This document shows positions 1 to 9,134 of a stretch of DNA of 64,000 nucleotides, piece by piece. Position numbers and translations under genes: made by a program. The notes beneath the pieces are model-generated. The model saw only the letters and a program-made list of their open reading frames with translations. It made no database searches and was not told the origin of the DNA. The DNA is from Sphingopyxis macrogoltabida (GTDB lineage: Bacteria; Pseudomonadota; Alphaproteobacteria; Sphingomonadales; Sphingomonadaceae). Every line of letters starts with the position of its first letter. Within the stretch, counting starts at the first letter, position 1. The stretch is from the NCBI RefSeq assembly GCF_001307295.1, contig NZ_CP012700.1, positions 4,281,001 to 4,345,000 on the forward strand, written 5' to 3'.

Positions 1-2
1 GC

Positions 3-47
3 CGAACGCCGGTGCCCGCCGCCCCGCATCAGAACGGGGGACAGTGA
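3..47 (+). CDS. 3' end of a gene upstream of trbL (possibly trbK-like)
   Basis: One frame stays open from the window edge and stops with TGA at 45-47, three bases before the trbL start. In alphaproteobacterial trb operons a small trbK-type entry-exclusion lipoprotein gene often sits between trbJ and trbL, so this may be its last 14 codons. The piece is too short to recognise by sequence, and the call rests on position only. Confidence 0.25.
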   Translation, partial: RTPVPAAPHQNGGQ

Positions 48-50
48 ACC

Positions 51-1418
51 ATGGGCGGCACCGGCGTCATCGACAATTTCCTAGGGGTCTTCACCTCCTA
101 TATCGACAGTGGGTTCGGCCTGCTCGGCGGTGAAGTTGCCTTCATCGCCACCACGCTGATCGTCATCGACGTGACGCTGGCGGCACTGTTCTGGTCCTGG
201 GGCGCGGATGACGACATCATCGCCCGGCTGGTCAAGAAAACGCTCTTTGTCGGCGTCTTCGCCTATCTGATCGGCAACTGGAACAGTCTCGCCCAGATCA
301 TCTTCGACAGTTTTGCCGGTCTGGGCCTCAAGGGTTCGGGCACCGGCTTTTCCGCCGCCGATCTGCTGCGTCCCGGCAAGGTGGCGCAGACCGGCCTTGA
401 TGCCGGTCGCCCGCTGCTCGAATCCATCTCTGACATGATGGGCTATTGGTCTTTCTTCGAGAACTTCATCCAGATCGCCTGCCTGATGTTCGCCTGGGTG
501 CTGGTGCTCCTGGCCTTCTTCATTCTCGCCGTGCAGCTCTTCGTCACGCTGATCGAGTTCAAGCTGACCACACTGGCCGGTTTTGTGCTGATCCCCTTCG
601 GCCTCTTCGGCAAGACCGCCTTCATGGCCGAGCGCGTGCTGGGCAATGTCGTTTCCTCCGGCATCAAGGTGCTGGTGCTGGCCGTCATCATCGGCATCGG
701 ATCGACGCTGTTCTCGCAGTTCACCGCAGGTTTCGGCGGCGTGACGCCGACCATCGATGATGCCATGGCGATCGTGCTGGCAGCCCTTTCCCTTCTCGGC
801 CTTGGCATATTCGGTCCCGGAATCGCTTCTGGTCTGGTTTCCGGTGGTCCCCAGCTTGGTGCGGGTGCTGCCGTTGGAACCGGCCTTGCCGCAGGAGGCA
901 TGATGCTTGCCGGGGGTGCCGCCGCTGGCATGGCCGCGAAGGGAGGAGGAGCAGCGCTCTCTGGTGGAGCGGCAGCCGTGCGGGGTGGTGCTGCCGCCGC
1001 AGGTGCGGCGAGCGCCGCCTATAGTGTCGGTTCGCTTGGCCAGTCCGGCGCTGCCGGCGTCGCTTCCGGTCTGGGCGGTGTTGCCCGTGCCGCAGGCTCT
1101 GCCGCCGCATCGCCCCTGAAACGTGCTGCCTCGAAGGCATCGGAAAGCGTCAAGTCCAGCTTTTCCGATGGAGCGCGTGCCGGATTCGGCGTCACCGGCG
1201 GCTCTTCCACGGCTGGAACAATCGGAGGCGCCAGCGATGCTGCAAGCGCTGCCCCGTCACCCGCCACGCAGGCTGGCGGCTCTCCGGCATGGGCAAAGCA
1301 GATGCAGCGCAAGCAGACACTTAGCCACGGCACGTCGATGGCCGCCCATGCCGTGCGCTCCGGCGACAGCCATGGCGGCGGCTCCTCCATCAATCTTTCT
1401 GAAAGTGACCGCTCATGA
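51..1418 (+). CDS. trbL: P-type conjugal transfer protein TrbL
   Basis: TrbL is the polytopic inner-membrane channel component (VirB6-like) of the trb mating-pair type IV secretion system. The 455-aa protein has several hydrophobic segments in residues 1-270, for example around 30-50, 135-165, 205-225 and 240-260. A long Gly/Ala/Ser-rich C-terminal tail of about 185 residues follows, as in TrbL of alphaproteobacterial ICEs. The ATG at 51 follows a GGGGGAC stretch that can act as ribosome-binding site. The stop overlaps trbF by 4 bp (ATGA), showing tight operon coupling. Family assignment is firm; function in this strain is inferred from intact downstream trb genes, since the rest of the operon lies outside the window. 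Confidence 0.93.
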   Translation: MGGTGVIDNFLGVFTSYIDSGFGLLGGEVAFIATTLIVIDVTLAALFWSWGADDDIIARLVKKTLFVGVFAYLIGNWNSLAQIIFDSFAGLGLKGSGTGFSAADLLRPGKVAQTGLDAGRPLLESISDMMGYWSFFENFIQIACLMFAWVLVLLAFFILAVQLFVTLIEFKLTTLAGFVLIPFGLFGKTAFMAERVLGNVVSSGIKVLVLAVIIGIGSTLFSQFTAGFGGVTPTIDDAMAIVLAALSLLGLGIFGPGIASGLVSGGPQLGAGAAVGTGLAAGGMMLAGGAAAGMAAKGGGAALSGGAAAVRGGAAAAGAASAAYSVGSLGQSGAAGVASGLGGVARAAGSAAASPLKRAASKASESVKSSFSDGARAGFGVTGGSSTAGTIGGASDAASAAPSPATQAGGSPAWAKQMQRKQTLSHGTSMAAHAVRSGDSHGGGSSINLSESDRS

Positions 1419-2104
1419 ACATCTTCAAACGTCCATCGGCCCATTACGGCAAATCGCCCGAACCCGAGACGCCCTATCAGAAAGCTGCCCAGGCCTGGGA
1501 CGAGCGCATCGGTTCGGCTCGCGTGCAGGCAAAGAACTGGCGCGTCATGGCCTTCGGCTCGCTGATCCTCTCTGCCGGTTTCGCCTCGGCCCTTGTCTGG
1601 CAATCGGCGCGCGGGACGGTCGTGCCCTGGGTGGTACAGGTCGATAATCTCGGCCAGTCGCAGGCCGTTGCGCCCGCCGTGGCTGACTATCGCCCGACCG
1701 ATCCGCAGATCGCTTTTCATCTCGGCCGCTTCATCGAACAGACGCGCTCGATCCCCGCCGACGCAATCATCGTGCGGCAGAACTGGCTTCGTGCCTACGA
1801 GTTCACGACGGACCGGGGTGCGGCAATCCTCAATGACTATGCCCGCGCCAATGACCCGTTCGCCAAGGTCGGCAGGCAGCAAATTGCGGTTGAAGTGTCG
1901 TCGGTGATCCGCGCCTCGAATGACAGCTTCCGTGTCGCCTGGACCGAGCGCCACTATGAGAACGGCCAGCTTTCCACGACCGAACGGTGGACCGCGATCC
2001 TGACCATCGTGATCCAGACGCCGCGCGATGCTGAACGTCTGCGCGCCAATCCGCTCGGCATCTACGTCAACGCCATCTCCTGGTCGCGGGAGATGAGCCA
2101 ATGA
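1415..2104 (+). CDS. trbF: conjugal transfer protein TrbF
   Basis: TrbF is the VirB8-like assembly factor of the trb type IV secretion system. The 229-aa protein has a short cytoplasmic N-terminus, one membrane segment at about residues 45-65 (rich in Leu, Ala and Ser), and a periplasmic domain of the VirB8/TrbF fold ending in a NAISWSREM-type motif typical of the family. It starts within the trbL stop and its own stop overlaps trbG by 4 bp. This ATGA coupling through trbL-F-G-I indicates one translationally linked transcript. Confidence 0.94.
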   Translation: MNIFKRPSAHYGKSPEPETPYQKAAQAWDERIGSARVQAKNWRVMAFGSLILSAGFASALVWQSARGTVVPWVVQVDNLGQSQAVAPAVADYRPTDPQIAFHLGRFIEQTRSIPADAIIVRQNWLRAYEFTTDRGAAILNDYARANDPFAKVGRQQIAVEVSSVIRASNDSFRVAWTERHYENGQLSTTERWTAILTIVIQTPRDAERLRANPLGIYVNAISWSREMSQ

Positions 2105-3087
2105 GCACTTTGACCCGCAAACCCGCCTTCGCGGCTTTATTGCTGTCTGCCACCATGCTGGCCGGTTGCGCCACCAACATAGCGCCGCAGTTCAGCTATG
2201 ATACCGATGTGCCGGCGCTGCCTGTCGTGCCTGCCGCCGTCACCGATGACCGGCCTCGGCCGCTGCATACGCCACCGGCCTGGACGGTCGCACGCGGCGG
2301 GAGCGCTGCCGGAACACCGGCAGGCCGCGTCGAGAATGCCAATGCCGCCGCCCGTGTCGAACCACGCCGGGAAGGCTATTACAACGCCATCCAGATCTAC
2401 CCCTGGTCGGAAGGCGCGCTGTTTCAGGTCTATGCCGCACCGGGGCAGATCACGACAATTGCGCTTGAACCCGGCGAAAGCCTGACCGGCACAGGACCGA
2501 TTGCAGCAGGCGACACCGCGCGCTGGATCATTGGTGACACCGAAAGCGGATCGGGTACGAGCCGCCGCGTCCATATCCTTGTCAAACCGACCCGTGAGGA
2601 TATTTCCACCAATCTTGTCATCAGCACGGATCGCCGCGTCTATCTCATTGAACTTCGCGCCCGCGCGGCGCTCTATATGCCCGCTGTGGCCTGGGCCTAT
2701 CCCGCGCTGCCTGCCGATCATCGCGTGACTGTTCCGGCAGCCCCCATCATCCCTGTCGAGACGGCCCGAAACTATCGTTACGGGTTGACCGGAGACACGC
2801 CACCGTGGCGGCCGATTTCCGTCTTCGATGATGGCCGCCGTGTCTATGTCGTCTTCCCGCGCGGCATCGTGCAGGGCGAGATGCCGCCAATATTCGTCAT
2901 AGGCTCCGAGGGCGAAACGCAGATCGTCAACAGCCGCATTCACCAGAACATTCTGATCGTGGATCGCCTGTTCGGTGCTGCCGAGCTGCGCCTTGGCAGC
3001 CGCGATCGTCAGCAGACCGTCAGGATTGTCCGCGTTGAACAAAGGCATGCGGCCCGGCCCGCGAATACCGGGGAGGAGCCGTCTTGA
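2101..3087 (+). CDS. trbG: P-type conjugal transfer protein TrbG
   Basis: TrbG is the VirB9-like outer-membrane-core protein of the mating-pair apparatus. The 328-aa product begins with a lipoprotein-type signal (hydrophobic stretch then LAGC, Cys at about residue 23), consistent with outer-membrane association. The C-terminal half contains the VirB9/CagX beta domain, including NYRYGLTGD and the conserved PPIFVIGSEGE region. It overlaps trbF and trbI by 4 bp each. Length fits the family and nothing appears broken. Confidence 0.94.
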   Translation: MSTLTRKPAFAALLLSATMLAGCATNIAPQFSYDTDVPALPVVPAAVTDDRPRPLHTPPAWTVARGGSAAGTPAGRVENANAAARVEPRREGYYNAIQIYPWSEGALFQVYAAPGQITTIALEPGESLTGTGPIAAGDTARWIIGDTESGSGTSRRVHILVKPTREDISTNLVISTDRRVYLIELRARAALYMPAVAWAYPALPADHRVTVPAAPIIPVETARNYRYGLTGDTPPWRPISVFDDGRRVYVVFPRGIVQGEMPPIFVIGSEGETQIVNSRIHQNILIVDRLFGAAELRLGSRDRQQTVRIVRVEQRHAARPANTGEEPS

Positions 3088-4217
3088 GCGAAGAGACGAC
3101 CACCAATGCGCCTCCTATGCGTCTGCGCGCCGAGCCGCCGCGCGTCACGCGCCTGTCGCGCAAGATGCTGGCTGGTGTTGGCGCCGTCGCGCTCCTCGGC
3201 ATTGGCGGCGCATTGATCTATGCGCTCCAGACCCGAGACATGGGCGGAAATGCCGAAGAGCTCTACTCGACCGAGAACCGCCCCACAGCGGACGGTCTGG
3301 CCGGTCTGCCGCGCGATTATACCGGCCCCGTCCTGGGGCCAGCTTTGCCGGGCGACCTCGGTGGCCCGATCCTCGATGCGCAGAACAGGGGGCAGCCCGT
3401 TACGCCGCCGGCTATGGCAGCGCCCACTCGCGACCCCGCCGAGGAGCGTCGTCTCGCCGAGGAAGAAGCCGCGCGTCTTAGCACCGTGTTCTTCCAGTCG
3501 GGGCAGCGATCAGCGACGACACCCGGCTCCAATATGCCGGGCCTCGCTGGCCTTGACCTTGGCGGTCAGCCCACAACGCAGGACCGGCACACGGCTTTTC
3601 TGAATGGTCCGGTGGATCGGCAGACCGTCGCCACCAACCGGATCATGGCGCCAGCCTCGCCCTATATCCTTCAGGCTGGGGCCGTAATCCCGGCTGCTAT
3701 GATTACCGGCATCCGTTCCGATCTGCCGGGCCAGATCACCGCACAGGTCACGGAAAATGTCTATGACAGCCCCACCGGCGCGCTGCTCCTGATCCCGCAG
3801 GGAACGCGCATCATCGGCCAGTACGATGCTGTTGTGACCTTCGGCCAGCGCCGTGTGCTCCTGATCTGGAATCGCCTGATCCTGCCCAATGGCCGCTCCA
3901 TCGTGCTGGAGCGCCAGCCCGGTGCTGACGCTTCCGGCTATGCCGGTCTGGAGGATGGCGTCGATTACCACTGGTGGGATCTGATGAAAGCGGCGGGCCT
4001 GTCCACGCTGCTCGGCATCGGAACGGAACTGGCGACCGATGACGAGGATCGCCTGATCCGCGCCATCCGTGACGGGGCGCAGGACACCATCAACCAGGCC
4101 GGACAGCAGATCGTCCAGCGCCAGTTGCAGGTCGCGCCAACGCTGACCGTCCGGCCTGGCTATCCCATCAGGGTCATTGTCACCCGCGATCTCGTACTCG
4201 AACCTTACAGGAATTGA
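3084..4217 (+). CDS. trbI: conjugal transfer protein TrbI (VirB10-like)
   Basis: TrbI is the VirB10-like protein that spans the envelope and links inner-membrane ATPases to the outer-membrane core. The 377-aa protein has a cytoplasmic N-terminus, a single membrane helix at about residues 30-48, a proline-rich linker, and a C-terminal beta-barrel domain with the family-typical LLIPQGTRIIGQYD and PGYPIRVIVTRDL stretches. The start is TTG at 3084 overlapping the trbG stop, as predicted by the 4-bp coupling seen between all trb genes here. It is the last known structural gene of the operon; a DUF2274 gene follows immediately. Confidence 0.95.
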   Translation: MSEETTTNAPPMRLRAEPPRVTRLSRKMLAGVGAVALLGIGGALIYALQTRDMGGNAEELYSTENRPTADGLAGLPRDYTGPVLGPALPGDLGGPILDAQNRGQPVTPPAMAAPTRDPAEERRLAEEEAARLSTVFFQSGQRSATTPGSNMPGLAGLDLGGQPTTQDRHTAFLNGPVDRQTVATNRIMAPASPYILQAGAVIPAAMITGIRSDLPGQITAQVTENVYDSPTGALLLIPQGTRIIGQYDAVVTFGQRRVLLIWNRLILPNGRSIVLERQPGADASGYAGLEDGVDYHWWDLMKAAGLSTLLGIGTELATDDEDRLIRAIRDGAQDTINQAGQQIVQRQLQVAPTLTVRPGYPIRVIVTRDLVLEPYRN

Positions 4218-4219
4218 CC

Positions 4220-4441
4220 ATGACAAAGCTGAAACTTGGGCCGTTCATCGAAGATAAACCCTTGAAAGTGACAGTGGAGCTCCCGGGCGCGCTCCACCGC
4301 GATCTGATCGCCTATGCCGAGGTGCTGGCCCGCGAGAGTGGCCAACCAGCCGCCGATCCTGTCCGGCTCATCGTGCCGATGCTGGAACGCTTCATCGCCA
4401 CCGATCGAGGCTTCGCTCGCGCCAGAAAGACCGGTTCATGA
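4220..4441 (+). CDS. DUF2274 family protein downstream of trbI
   Basis: A 73-aa protein of the DUF2274 family, whose members are regularly found right after trbI in alphaproteobacterial conjugative elements. The role is unknown. Visible features are the MTKLKLGP N-terminus and a helical segment with LHRDLIAYAEVLARESG. The first plausible ATG is at 4220, 2 bp after the trbI stop; a TTG at 4214 would overlap trbI. Its 3' end overlaps the convergent TetR-like fragment by 6 bp. Confidence 0.85.
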   Translation: MTKLKLGPFIEDKPLKVTVELPGALHRDLIAYAEVLARESGQPAADPVRLIVPMLERFIATDRGFARARKTGS

Positions 4442-4837
4442 CGAGCCGCACTCGACACATCGCGTCGCTGCGATGACATCCATCAGTGTGTCGATGGCTT
4501 CTCGCGATGCGTCCCATCTGGCAGATTCTTCCATTTCTCGATTCTGCAAGATGAAGCTCAAAGCGCCGTGGACAGCTGACCCATACATGAAGCTGTATCG
4601 CTTCAGGTCAATGCCGGGCAAATAGCCTTCTTCCTGAGAGCTGCGCAGACAAGCCAGCAGCAGATTCAGTATCTTGCTACCAGCTTCGCTTGCCCATGGA
4701 TCACCGCTGACCTCGAGCTTTGGCGGTGGCGTAAGCATCAACCCACATTCTCCAAGTAAGTCGCTGATTTCGCTGTCGTAATCGTGATATTTCGCATATA
4801 AATCATGGCGTTGACGGCTGCGAGGGGCGCGTTTCAT
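4436..4837 (-). pseudogene. N-terminally truncated TetR-like regulator fragment
   Basis: A 133-aa minus-strand reading frame, all helical in character, that resembles the ligand-binding C-terminal half of a TetR/AcrR regulator (dimerisation-like segments such as SKILNLLLACLRSSQEEGY and HGALSFILQNREMEES). No DNA-binding helix-turn-helix is present. The apparent N-terminus (MKRAPRSRQR) runs into the IS1380-family transposase, which starts on the opposite strand at 4836, so the natural 5' half was probably removed or displaced by the insertion. The TetR assignment is by overall look, not by a decisive motif. It could also be an unrelated helical protein. Confidence 0.45.
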
Positions 4838-6191
4838 GGATCACCTGGAGGGTGCGGGCTTGGCGCGGGGAGATCGGGTTGATTTCGACCGCCGTGTGCG
4901 TCTGGAGTTCCGTGGTGCGCAGATCAGTTCAGACGGTGGCCTGCTGGTGATGCGCGAGCTTGATGACGTGCTCGGCCTGTCCAATCTGGCGTCGGAGGCG
5001 CTGCGAGACAGCCGCACCGGGAAGAACACGCTCCATCGGCTTGACGGATTGTTCCGGCAATCGGTGTTCGGACGACTGGCCGGATACGAGGATGTGAACG
5101 ATGCCGACCGCTTGGCCCTCGATCCCGTGATGCGTCAGGTCGTTGGCGGCAGGGCCGTCGAGGCGCAAGCTGCTTCGGCATCGCAGATGGGACGGTTCGA
5201 GACCGAGACGCTGGCTCTGGCCGCGAACCGGGCGGCGCTGGCCGATCTGAACGGCCAATGGATCGACCGGTTTCATGACCGCAACGGGTTGAAATACATC
5301 GTGCTGGACATGGACAGCTCGGTCAGCCCCACCCACGGCGATCAGGAAGGTACTGCCTGGAACGGGCATTTCGACTGCACCTGCTATCACCCCATCTTCT
5401 TGTTCAACCAGTTTGGCATGCTGGAGCGCTGCGCCCTGCGTAACGGCAATGTCCACAGCGCCGATGGCTGGCGGGATGTCCTTGATCCCGTCATTGCCCG
5501 ATATGCTGGCCGCGACCTTGGTGGACGCTTCTTCCGGGCCGACGCTGCCTACGCGATCCCCGCGATCTATATGCGGCTGGAAGAAGCCAGGTTCTTCTAC
5601 GCCATCCGTCTGCCCGCCAACGCCGTCTTGCGCGAGAAGATCGCGCATCGGCTGACACGGCCCGTGGGACGGCCTTCGCTGACCAAGGTCAAACGGTTCT
5701 TCGAGGACTTCGAGTATCAGGCGGCGTCCTGGGACAAGCCGCGCCGCGTCATCGCCAAGATCGAATGGCATCCGGGCGAGCTGTTCCCCAAAGTCGGCTT
5801 CATCGTCACCAACCTGCCGATGGAGCCAGACTGGGTGGTGAGGTTCTACAACCAGCGCGGCACCGCAGAGCAGCACATCAAGGAAGGCAAATATGCCTTT
5901 CGCTGGACGCGGCTGTCATGCCGGAAGTTCCGGCACAACGAGGTGCGGCTGCAACTGCACGCGCTGGCCTACAACCTGGCAACCTTCCTGCGCTGCATCG
6001 AACTGCCCGAGGCCATGGCGGACTGGTCGTTGACCAGCCTGCAACTCAAGCTGATCAAGATCGGCGCCCGCGTCGTCCGCCACGCCCGCGCCATTACCTT
6101 CCAGTTGGCCGAGGTCGCCGTCACCGGCCCGATGGTGCGGGCCGTCCTTGCCGCCATCCGCCGTCTTCGAACGCCTCCGTCATGCGCATGA
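4836..6191 (+). CDS. IS1380-family transposase
   Basis: A 451-aa DDE transposase of the IS1380 type. Visible family features are the N-terminal FRGAQISSDGGLLVMREL segment, the first catalytic Asp in LDMDSSVSPTHG, the second in RADAAYA, and the Glu in GTAEQHIKEGKYAFRWTR. The open frame is full length, so the enzyme may be active. The start may lie slightly downstream of 4836. I could not fix the element ends: only a weak, gapped similarity between about 4817-4838 and the complement of about 6338-6362 suggests inverted repeats, and no target duplication was found. The element interrupts the TetR-like fragment at 4436-4837. Confidence 0.88.
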   Translation: MDHLEGAGLARGDRVDFDRRVRLEFRGAQISSDGGLLVMRELDDVLGLSNLASEALRDSRTGKNTLHRLDGLFRQSVFGRLAGYEDVNDADRLALDPVMRQVVGGRAVEAQAASASQMGRFETETLALAANRAALADLNGQWIDRFHDRNGLKYIVLDMDSSVSPTHGDQEGTAWNGHFDCTCYHPIFLFNQFGMLERCALRNGNVHSADGWRDVLDPVIARYAGRDLGGRFFRADAAYAIPAIYMRLEEARFFYAIRLPANAVLREKIAHRLTRPVGRPSLTKVKRFFEDFEYQAASWDKPRRVIAKIEWHPGELFPKVGFIVTNLPMEPDWVVRFYNQRGTAEQHIKEGKYAFRWTRLSCRKFRHNEVRLQLHALAYNLATFLRCIELPEAMADWSLTSLQLKLIKIGARVVRHARAITFQLAEVAVTGPMVRAVLAAIRRLRTPPSCA

Positions 6192-6791
6192 CCACGATCC
6201 ATGCCCAAGCTGAACGAAAGCGGCAGGACAGGTCCGTCTGCCGCGCGGAAAAGCGGCTCTGCCGGGCCAGAATGCTGCGGGTTCGAGGCTTGATCCACCC
6301 GACTTCGGCCGTTTGCGCGACGACAGACACCGCTCGGGGCGAAAAACGCTTGCCCAGCGAGCAAAATCAGGCGATCTTGAAGTCAAGCGGCAGGCCACTT
6401 GGGGAATGTCGGCTGAAGCTGGTCGTGAATAACGTCCGGTTTCAGGATGGAATACCGGTGGACGATCAATCTGACAGGAACGCTGCCTGATGGGCATACA
6501 CCAGATTTGACAATAACTCTGGGTTTTGATATGTATTAGGACAGGCTGTTGAGGCCGGTACACCAACAATGACAACAAGGGTGAAAAGGGTACGTTATGA
6601 CTTTCGATATTGATTAGCTGAGATTTCAGTGGGATAGGACCTCCGAATTCTTTGCCAGACTCAAGCAGGCGGGTACGACTGGCATCTGCGCCTGCCACGA
6701 CCGACAACTTCACCAAATGAACGTCTTTGGAATTCTCGTTGATAAGGTCCCGTCCAGTGGTGGCTTTCGTACAGGGGAGGTTGACGGTTAT
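6192..6791. other. non-coding stretch between two IS elements
   Basis: About 600 bp without a convincing gene. The first 150-170 bp probably include the right end of the IS1380 element. Further right the base composition is more AT-rich than its surroundings. A possible remnant frame starts with ATG at 6597, meets TAG at 6615-6617, then stays open for about 58 codons until the IS3 end at 6792. The predicted peptide matches no family I recognise. Confidence 0.5.
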
Positions 6792-6865
6792 TGTCCGTCG
6801 TCAGAACATTTGGCGCAACTCGTGGCGTAAATTAGCGGAGAGCGGGCCTCGTCTGTGGTTTGATA

Positions 6866-7846
6866 TTAGGCGGCGAACTTTCGGTGCTGCAAGCGCCGAT
6901 ATTCGATGGTCTGTCGTTTGATCCTTTCGCGCTGTTTGATGATGGCCGGTGCCCTGCCGAAGTAGGCGTCAGCGGGCGTCACGTTACCGAGGCTTTCGTG
7001 GTATCGGCGGTGATTATAATGGTCGATGAAGGCCTCGATCTGGGTTTCAAGATCGCCAGGCAGGAAGTAATTTTCGAGCAGGATGCGGTTCTTCAGGGTC
7101 TGGTGCCAGCGCTCGATCTTGCCCTGGGTTTGCGGGTGCATCGGGGCACCGCGGACATGGGTCATCTTGTTGGCCTCGATATATTCGGCCAGTTCGCCGG
7201 CGATGTAGCTCGGGCCGTTGTCGCTGAGCAGCCGGGGCTTGTGCAGCACCGTGGCGCTGTCGCAGCCGGAAGCCGCCAGGGCGAGGTCCAGCGTGTCGGT
7301 CACGTCCTCGGCCCGCATGTTGGTGCACAGCTTCCAGGCAATGATGTAGCGCGAGAAGTCGTCGAGCACGGTCGACAGGTACAGCCAGCCCCACCCGATG
7401 ATCTTGAAGTAGGTGAAGTCGGTCTGCCACATCTCGTTCGGCCGCGTGGTTTTGGTGTGGAACTGGTCGGCCGCCTTGATCACGACGAAGGCCGGGCTGG
7501 TTATCAGACCATGGGCCTTGAGCAGGCGGTAAACCGTGGCTTCCGACACGAAGTAGCGCTTCTCGTCGGTGAACCGCACCGCCAGTTCGCGAGGGGATAG
7601 CTCGGTCGTCTCCAGCGCCATCTCGACGATCTGGTCCCGGATGTCGTCACCGATGCGATTCCACACCCGGCTCGGCGCCGATGGCCGATCCTCCAGCGCC
7701 TCCGGCCCGCCTTCGAGGTAGCGGTCGTACCAGCGATAGAAGGTCCGGCGGGCAATGCCGAGCTGGTCCAGCGTGCGTTTGGCAGGCAGGTGCGATTGCT
7801 CGACGATCCGGATGATCTCCAGCTTCTCGGATGCCGGATACCTCAT
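6866..7846 (-). CDS. IS3-family transposase OrfB
   Basis: A 326-aa integrase-core protein (rve domain). The DDE residues are visible in QTDFTYFKI, LLSDNGPSY and the Glu of QGKIERWHQTLKNR, with the 35-residue D-E spacing typical of IS3. An N-terminal helix-turn-helix-like segment (RTLDQLGIARRTFYRWYDRY) precedes it. The ATG at 7846 overlaps the orfA stop, but the same frame stays open upstream through the A7G slippery site, so the active transposase is probably an OrfAB frameshift fusion. The frame is intact. Confidence 0.92.
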   Translation of the reverse strand: MRYPASEKLEIIRIVEQSHLPAKRTLDQLGIARRTFYRWYDRYLEGGPEALEDRPSAPSRVWNRIGDDIRDQIVEMALETTELSPRELAVRFTDEKRYFVSEATVYRLLKAHGLITSPAFVVIKAADQFHTKTTRPNEMWQTDFTYFKIIGWGWLYLSTVLDDFSRYIIAWKLCTNMRAEDVTDTLDLALAASGCDSATVLHKPRLLSDNGPSYIAGELAEYIEANKMTHVRGAPMHPQTQGKIERWHQTLKNRILLENYFLPGDLETQIEAFIDHYNHRRYHESLGNVTPADAYFGRAPAIIKQRERIKRQTIEYRRLQHRKFAA

Positions 7847-8229
7847 TCGTCGTCGCCCCCATCCCCGACCATGCTTTTTTTGAGCAGGCGGTTTTCGAGT
7901 GTCAGGTCGGCCACGCATTCCTTGAGCGCCCGGGCTTCGCGGCGCAGGTCGTGCACCTCGCCGGTGGTCGCGGCACGCGCGGTGTCGCCCGCCAGGCGGC
8001 GCTTGCCCGCTTCCATAAACTCTTTCGACCAGGTGTAGTAAAGGCTCTGGGCGATGCCTTCCTTGCGGCACAGCTCGGCAATGCTGTCCTCGCCGCGCAG
8101 GCCTTCCAGCACGATCCTGATTTTGTCCTCTGCAGAGAAGTGCCGGCGCGTCGCACGCCGTATGTCCTTCACCACCCGCTCAGCAGGGGCCTTCGGCCCC
8201 GATTTCTTCAAGGAGGATTTGGGCTTCAT
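7843..8229 (-). CDS. IS3-family transposase OrfA
   Basis: A 128-aa OrfA with an N-terminal helix-turn-helix (RRHFSAEDKIRIVLEGLRG, residues about 28-46) for binding the IS ends, and a C-terminal leucine-rich helix (DLTLENRLLKKSM) for multimerisation. Near its end the minus strand has a run of seven A followed by G (complement of 7875-7881), the classic slippery site for -1 frameshifting that fuses OrfA with OrfB. The stop overlaps the OrfB ATG as ATGA. Confidence 0.9.
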   Translation of the reverse strand: MKPKSSLKKSGPKAPAERVVKDIRRATRRHFSAEDKIRIVLEGLRGEDSIAELCRKEGIAQSLYYTWSKEFMEAGKRRLAGDTARAATTGEVHDLRREARALKECVADLTLENRLLKKSMVGDGGDDE

Positions 8230-8314
8230 CTTCGTTCCTTCGTCTCTACGACGAAGCCCAAATCCTCCTTACATCTCAACCTCAAATATGTGCCATTGGT
8301 GCTGACGGCGGACA

Positions 8315-9121
8315 CTGCACCGGTGTCTGGCCTGCCATGTGATAGAGGGCCAGCATCGAGTGGGTTTTGCCGCCGCCGAAGTTAGTTTGCAGTTCGACGA
8401 CAGGATCGCCGCCGCTGCCGGACAAGCGCTTTGCCGCCCCGATCAGCAGCGTGCTCAAGCCCTCTGTAAGGTAGGTGCGGCTGAAGAACTGGCGTGGATC
8501 ACGATACTCAGACGGCGCGCTGCCTGAATGGACCTTGGCGAGGTCGGCAGCGAACTCGGCCTGCTGGAATTCCCCGGTGGCGACGTCTTGATGCGGTTCG
8601 ACCACGTCTCGCCACGGCAGCAAACCCGCCACGGTCTCGACCGAAATCTCGAGGCGTTGTGTTTTACGGCGCTCCTCATTGCGCTGAAGTTCGGTGAACT
8701 TCGTCCGGAGGATGGTGTCGCGCATCTTTCCAAGCTGCTCGGCGACTTCACCCGCGCTGATGGCCTCCATCAAGCGACGCATGGAGTCGAGGGCACGCTC
8801 GGCGTCATCGTATGAGAAATTCTCATTGTGCGAGAGCTTGTTTCGGACATCGAGGAGTTCCGAAACATAGGAGCGTTCTGGGTGGCCTAGGACGTTCGCG
8901 AAAGCGTCCTTCCAGAAGGCCATCATGGTCTTGAGCAGACCTTGCTGGTCCCAGCCGACTTCTCCGGTCGAGTTCGGCCGGAGACCCTGAACGCGCTCGA
9001 TGACTTCTAATTGCCAATGACCTTTGAGCGAGGTCTCCAGCCGCTTTTCTACGAAAGGGATCAACGCCGACGGCAGCAGTTCCATGCCTTCAAAAACATA
9101 CTGGCGGGTGCTTTTTGCCAT
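8315..9121 (-). pseudogene. DUF499-family defence ATPase, 5' fragment cut by IS3
   Basis: The first 269 codons of a DUF499 protein, a large ATPase known from defence islands next to DUF1156 methyltransferases. A P-loop-like GGGKTHS motif is visible at residues 249-255 in the typical context [19 protein letters not shown]. Right after it the gene runs into the IS3 end at 8314, and the last 10 codons before the stop at 8282 come from the IS. Intact family members have roughly 1000 residues or more, so about three quarters is missing and the rest is not found elsewhere in the window. The ATG at 9121 lies 13 bp after the DUF1156 stop, in the same operon. The fragment cannot hydrolyse ATP. Confidence 0.78.
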
Positions 9122-9134
9122 GTCCCGTTCCCCC

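Larger units (their letters stand above)
6792..8314 (-). mobile_element. IS3-family insertion sequence (1523 bp)
   Basis: The element ends are imperfect inverted repeats: plus-strand TGTCCGTCGTCAGAACATT at 6792 and, on the minus strand starting at 8314, TGTCCGCCGTCAGCACCAAT. Both begin with TG, so the element has the TG...CA termini normal for IS3. It carries orfA (7843-8229) and orfB (6866-7846) on the minus strand. The bases flanking the ends (GTTAT on the left, CTGCA on the right) do not form a target duplication. Together with the loss of most of the adjacent DUF499 gene, this suggests a deletion ending at the element. Confidence 0.85.

Noticed and set aside
6787-8319. Target-site duplication for the IS3 element
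   Set aside because: Flanks GTTAT and CTGCA do not match, even when shifted by a few bases. A deletion next to the IS is the better explanation.
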